Source: Sphaerisporangium perillae
GTDB taxonomy: Bacteria; Actinomycetota; Actinomycetes; Streptosporangiales; Streptosporangiaceae
DNA length: 48,072 nt
Assembly: GCF_023276435.1 (NCBI RefSeq)
Contig: NZ_JALLPO010000056.1
Location: forward strand, 1 to 48,072
Direction: 5' to 3'
Shown piece after piece: positions 46,201 to 48,072 of the stretch (positions are counted from its first letter, which is position 1; each line of letters begins with the position of its first letter). A model generated the notes under the pieces. That model was not told the DNA's origin, searched no databases, and saw nothing but the letters and a program-made list of their open reading frames with translations. A program made the position numbers and the translations under genes.

Positions 46201-46599
46201 CTTCTCAGACCCCGCCCCCCTGACCAGCCCCGATCCCCTCCCAAACTCCGGCTCCCCGAACAGCCCAGACCCCAACCTAGACTCCGGCTCCCCGAACAGC
46301 CCCGATCTCCTCCCAGACCCCGGCTCCCCGAACAGCCCTGATCTCCTCCCAGACCCCGGCTCCCCGAGCAGGCCAGACCCCTTTCCAGACTCCGGCTCTC
46401 CGGCCGGCCCAGATGCCTTGCCAGCCCGCGAACCGCTGACCGGACCCGATCGCCCGTCGCGACCCTCGCCCTGCGCCGATGACTTGTTCTCGGCGCCGGA
46501 GGCCGTGCCCTCGACCAGGTCTCGACGCGCGGGGTCGCTCATGAGCTCGAGCAGCGGCAACGCCCCGGCGGGATCCACGGTAGGGCTGACTTCGGTCAC
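43252..46599 (-). CDS. priA: PriA-like primosomal protein, helicase motifs degenerate, repeat-expanded
   Basis: This 1115-aa protein is far longer than the roughly 650-750 aa usual in actinobacteria. Recognisable PriA parts: the 3'-DNA-binding domain (ARVLVDMPLPHLDRPFDYVVPEAM...CRVRVRFAGKLVDGFLLER), GAVVVVPDGKDVALLDAAL, LRGEVRVAVGTRAAAFAPVRDLGLAVIWDDGDDLHAE at the DEAH position, zinc cysteines (ACQACRAQARC; YCRWCGRIAGTWRCQACGS) and a C-terminal ERLMVRVPRGAGLALARALKG. No Walker A is present, as known for actinobacterial PriA. Three low-complexity insertions lie at residues 63-146, 379-536 and 763-853. The GTG has TAGGAC 6 nt upstream, possibly leaderless. Confidence 0.9.
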   Translation of the reverse strand: MTEVSPTVDPAGALPLLELMSDPARRDLVEGTASGAENKSSAQGEGRDGRSGPVSGSRAGKASGPAGEPESGKGSGLLGEPGSGRRSGLFGEPGSGRRSGLFGEPESRLGSGLFGEPEFGRGSGLVRGAGSEKRSELVGAPGSGPVKAPGSGKGMEPAKGALVPAEELPIARVLVDMPLPHLDRPFDYVVPEAMTADAVPGCRVRVRFAGKLVDGFLLERAQVSEHEGKLAGLERVVSPEPVLTNEVAALCRAVADRYAGTMSDVLRLAVPPRHAKVEAEGAKRTGLEAEGVRGTGLGAEGAVPGEGLPVVAQVSDEGGPAFPQVQDVRSPVVPQAASERFPAFPRPGLWGDYPMGPSFLAALAEGRSPRAVWNVLPGTGPAGSSGTAAGPGVGAGTSAATGTSAATGTGTATGTGATTGPGAATGPGTGAASGTSAGPGIGTVPGASAGPGAGARTSTGAATGPGMAPGMSSGPGTGAMTSTGAATGPGTARGASGGPGMGAAAGTGAGRGVGAGSGRRTGRGAGRGVGTDGGGEVPGWAEGVAVAVLATLSGGRGAVVVVPDGKDVALLDAALRQALGQGAHVALTADLGPAERYRRWLRVLRGEVRVAVGTRAAAFAPVRDLGLAVIWDDGDDLHAERLAPYPHAREVLALRAHQTGAAMLIAGYARTAEATQLIATGWARPIAATREVLRRRAPRVRPSGDDAELARDDAARAARLPSMAWGALRQGLASGPVLVQVPRRGYLPALACQACRAQARCHQQVAAPPVSMTSPGPSGGRGVAGTAGRIGHQELLGGTAEGVVGYLGEAAGTARHAAGYPGEAGGRAGGVGHPGEGGPEAGGQAAGESGGVGALCGGPLALRGGHAAPYCRWCGRIAGTWRCQACGSNRMRAVVVGARRTAEELGRAFPSVPVKTSGRDGVLATVGPAPALVVATPGAEPVAEGGYAAAVLLDGWALLGRPDLRAAEETLRRWMNAAALLRPAADLVVLADPSVPAVQALLRWDPVTHAERELSERAALGFPPAVRMATLTGTAAGVREMAAGLRLPEGAQVLGPVPVENPRSAPEEAQERLMVRVPRGAGLALARALKGAAGVRSARKAPDLVRVCMDPIDLI
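44041..44313 (-). repeat. Low-complexity insertion inside the PriA zinc module
   Basis: About 91 codons rich in Gly/Ala/Glu (HPGEGGPEAGGQAAGESGG and similar) separate ACQACRAQARC from the next cysteine, in LCGGPLALRGGHAAPYCRWCG. Typical PriA has only two to a few residues between these zinc ligands. Confidence 0.65.
44992..45465 (-). repeat. Gly/Thr/Ala/Pro repeat tract at the PriA Walker-A position
   Basis: About 158 codons of irregular repeats such as STGAATGPG and GTGTATGTG lie between AVWNVLPG and WAEGVAVAVLATLSGGRGAVVVVPDG. The DNA contains near-perfect direct copies; for example the ACTAGCACGGGTGCCGCGACC-type unit appears around 45150 and 45220 (read on the minus strand). Confidence 0.7.
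46162..46413 (-). repeat. Seven 36-bp (12-codon) repeats in the PriA N-terminal extension
   Basis: Residues 63-146 consist of seven 12-residue units with consensus SGLFGEPGSGRR. The two central units are identical at the protein level, and the outer ones diverge (SGLVRGAGSEKR, SELVGAPGSGPV). Confidence 0.8.
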
Positions 46600-47328
46600 G
46601 GTTAGGTCCTACCAGACGATACGGATGGGACCTGAATCGAACCCGCGCGACTCCGAGTGCCACGCGACCGGTCACCCACCATACGACGGCGCCGGCTTCC
46701 CCGAGCCGCCATCTGGCGCCGATGATCAGGCGGGAGTGATCGTCTGGACCCGCGGCGAGGCCCTGAAGGTACGCCAACCGGCCGGGCGTCGATCGCGTGC
46801 CGGCGCAGCCCTTGACATCGGAAGATTCCGAACCACGCGCAACCCTCAACAGGGCGCGGCCGATCTTGTAACCATGCGGTTTGTGGGGGTCCGTCGGCTA
46901 TGGGGCGGGCCGACAATCATGACAACCCATCCATGTCGGGCTGCCGAGCCGCCATCTAGCGCCGATGATCAGGCGGACGTGATCCTCTGGCCCTCTGCCA
47001 AACCATGGAAGACCACGGAACCGGCCGGGTGTCCGTGCGCCACCACCAGGCGCCGATGATCGGGCGAGTGTGATCGTCTAGGTCCGCGCCGAGGCCGCGG
47101 AAGGCCGTGGAACCGGCCGGGCGTCGTCACGTTGACAGCAGTTCTTGAGATGTTGCGTGAAGCGCCGCTCTGGACATCGGAAGGATCCGGATCACGCGCG
47201 ACCCTCCATTTGGAGGCAATGATCAGGCGCGTTTCCATTTGAGATGGGTTTGTCGGGATCGCTTCGGAACGGCAAATGCCACCAGACACCCGCGACCCAG
47301 CGCTGGTGCTGTGGACGTGGGGACGCGT
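46600..47328. repeat. metK-priA intergenic region filled with two degenerate repeat families
   Basis: Repeat A (about 80-90 bp) contains GGCGCCGATGATCAGGCG at one end and GGAACCGGCCGGGCGTC at the other. Copies are at 46701-46790, 46944-47033 and 47049-47125, with a fragment at 47217-47229. Repeat B (47 bp, centre GACATCGGAAG, end CACGCGCAACCCTC) is at 46803-46849 and 47162-47208. A2 and A3 are 91 bp apart. Minus-strand ORFs here consist of the repeats and show no domain. A tRNA T-loop-like sequence lies at 46631-46643 without a foldable tRNA. Confidence 0.75.
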
Positions 47329-47355
47329 GCGCGGCCCGTGCTGGGCACGGGCCGC
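47329..47355 (-). terminator. metK terminator hairpin
   Basis: CGCGGCCCGTGC and GCACGGGCCGCG form a perfect 12-bp stem with a 3-nt TGG loop, 14 bp past the metK stop. No U-tract follows. Confidence 0.7.
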
Positions 47356-47368
47356 GGGGGTGGGGCTG

Positions 47369-48072
<704 letters not shown>

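Noticed and set aside
46624..46690. tRNA-like segment with a GGTTCGATTC T-loop motif on the minus strand
   Set aside because: A weak acceptor-like pairing exists, but only about 59 nt are spanned, the T-stem does not pair and no D-arm plus anticodon arm can be drawn. At most it is a decayed fragment.
46602..47289. Minus-strand ORFs of 104-106 aa between priA and metK
   Set aside because: They are made of the nucleotide repeats A and B, have no conserved domain and no ribosome sites, and do not align as one protein.

Overview
The window is a high-GC, densely packed actinobacterial chromosome segment. Evidence for this includes GTG and TTG starts, many ATGA/GTGA start-stop overlaps, several apparently leaderless genes (TANNNT exactly 6 nt before the start codon), a LexA box of the GAAC-N4-GTTC type, an F420/LLM-family oxidoreductase, a DUF3040 membrane protein, a PriA without Walker A, and a ribE-ribM-ribBA-ribH operon. 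Gene content and synteny fit Streptosporangiales-like actinomycetes, but the exact taxon is inference. No phage, IS element, CRISPR array or convincing RNA gene was seen.

Layout. 1-3060 (minus): start of the division and cell-wall (dcw) cluster, mraZ-rsmH-ftsL-ftsI, with ftsI cut by the left edge. 3060-3475: shared control region with three arrays of MraZ-type 10-bp-spaced TGGNG repeats. 3476-8255 (plus): MoxR AAA+ / DUF58 / transglutaminase operon. 8557-13357 (minus): DUF3040, SOS-type dinB, a methyltransferase, nusB, efp and an Xaa-Pro peptidase. 13442-20075 (minus): DHA2 drug exporter, LLM oxidoreductase, and an orphan molybdo-hydroxylase maturation set (coxD-coxE-xdhC-mobA-like). 20135-24006 (plus): ssuCBAD sulfonate uptake and desulfonation operon. 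24159-28087 (minus): PH-domain protein and the FMN-riboswitch-controlled ribE-ribM-ribBA-ribH operon. 28189-28998 (minus): MpaB/DUF2236 protein. 29358-35356 (plus): oligopeptide ABC operon with permuted order C-SBP-B-D-F. 35379-39886 (minus): rpe, cupin, rsmB, fmt, def. 40018-43201 (minus): two tandem paralogs of an unrecognised family carrying DECxCxxC. 43252-46599 (minus): priA inflated by three repeat-rich insertions. 46600-47328: a repeat-filled intergenic region. 47369-48072 (minus): 3' part of metK.

How it fits together. Conserved blocks (dcw, efp-nusB, rib, def-fmt-rsmB-rpe, priA-metK) alternate with accessory transport and catabolic operons (ssu, opp, cox accessory, DHA2). The sequence-level points most worth following are the MraZ arrays that face both mraZ and the divergent MoxR operon, the paired DECxCxxC leaderless paralogs, the intergenic repeat family between priA and metK, the low-complexity expansions in FtsI and PriA, and an 18-codon mini-ORF that bridges ssuB and ssuA through two ATGA overlaps.
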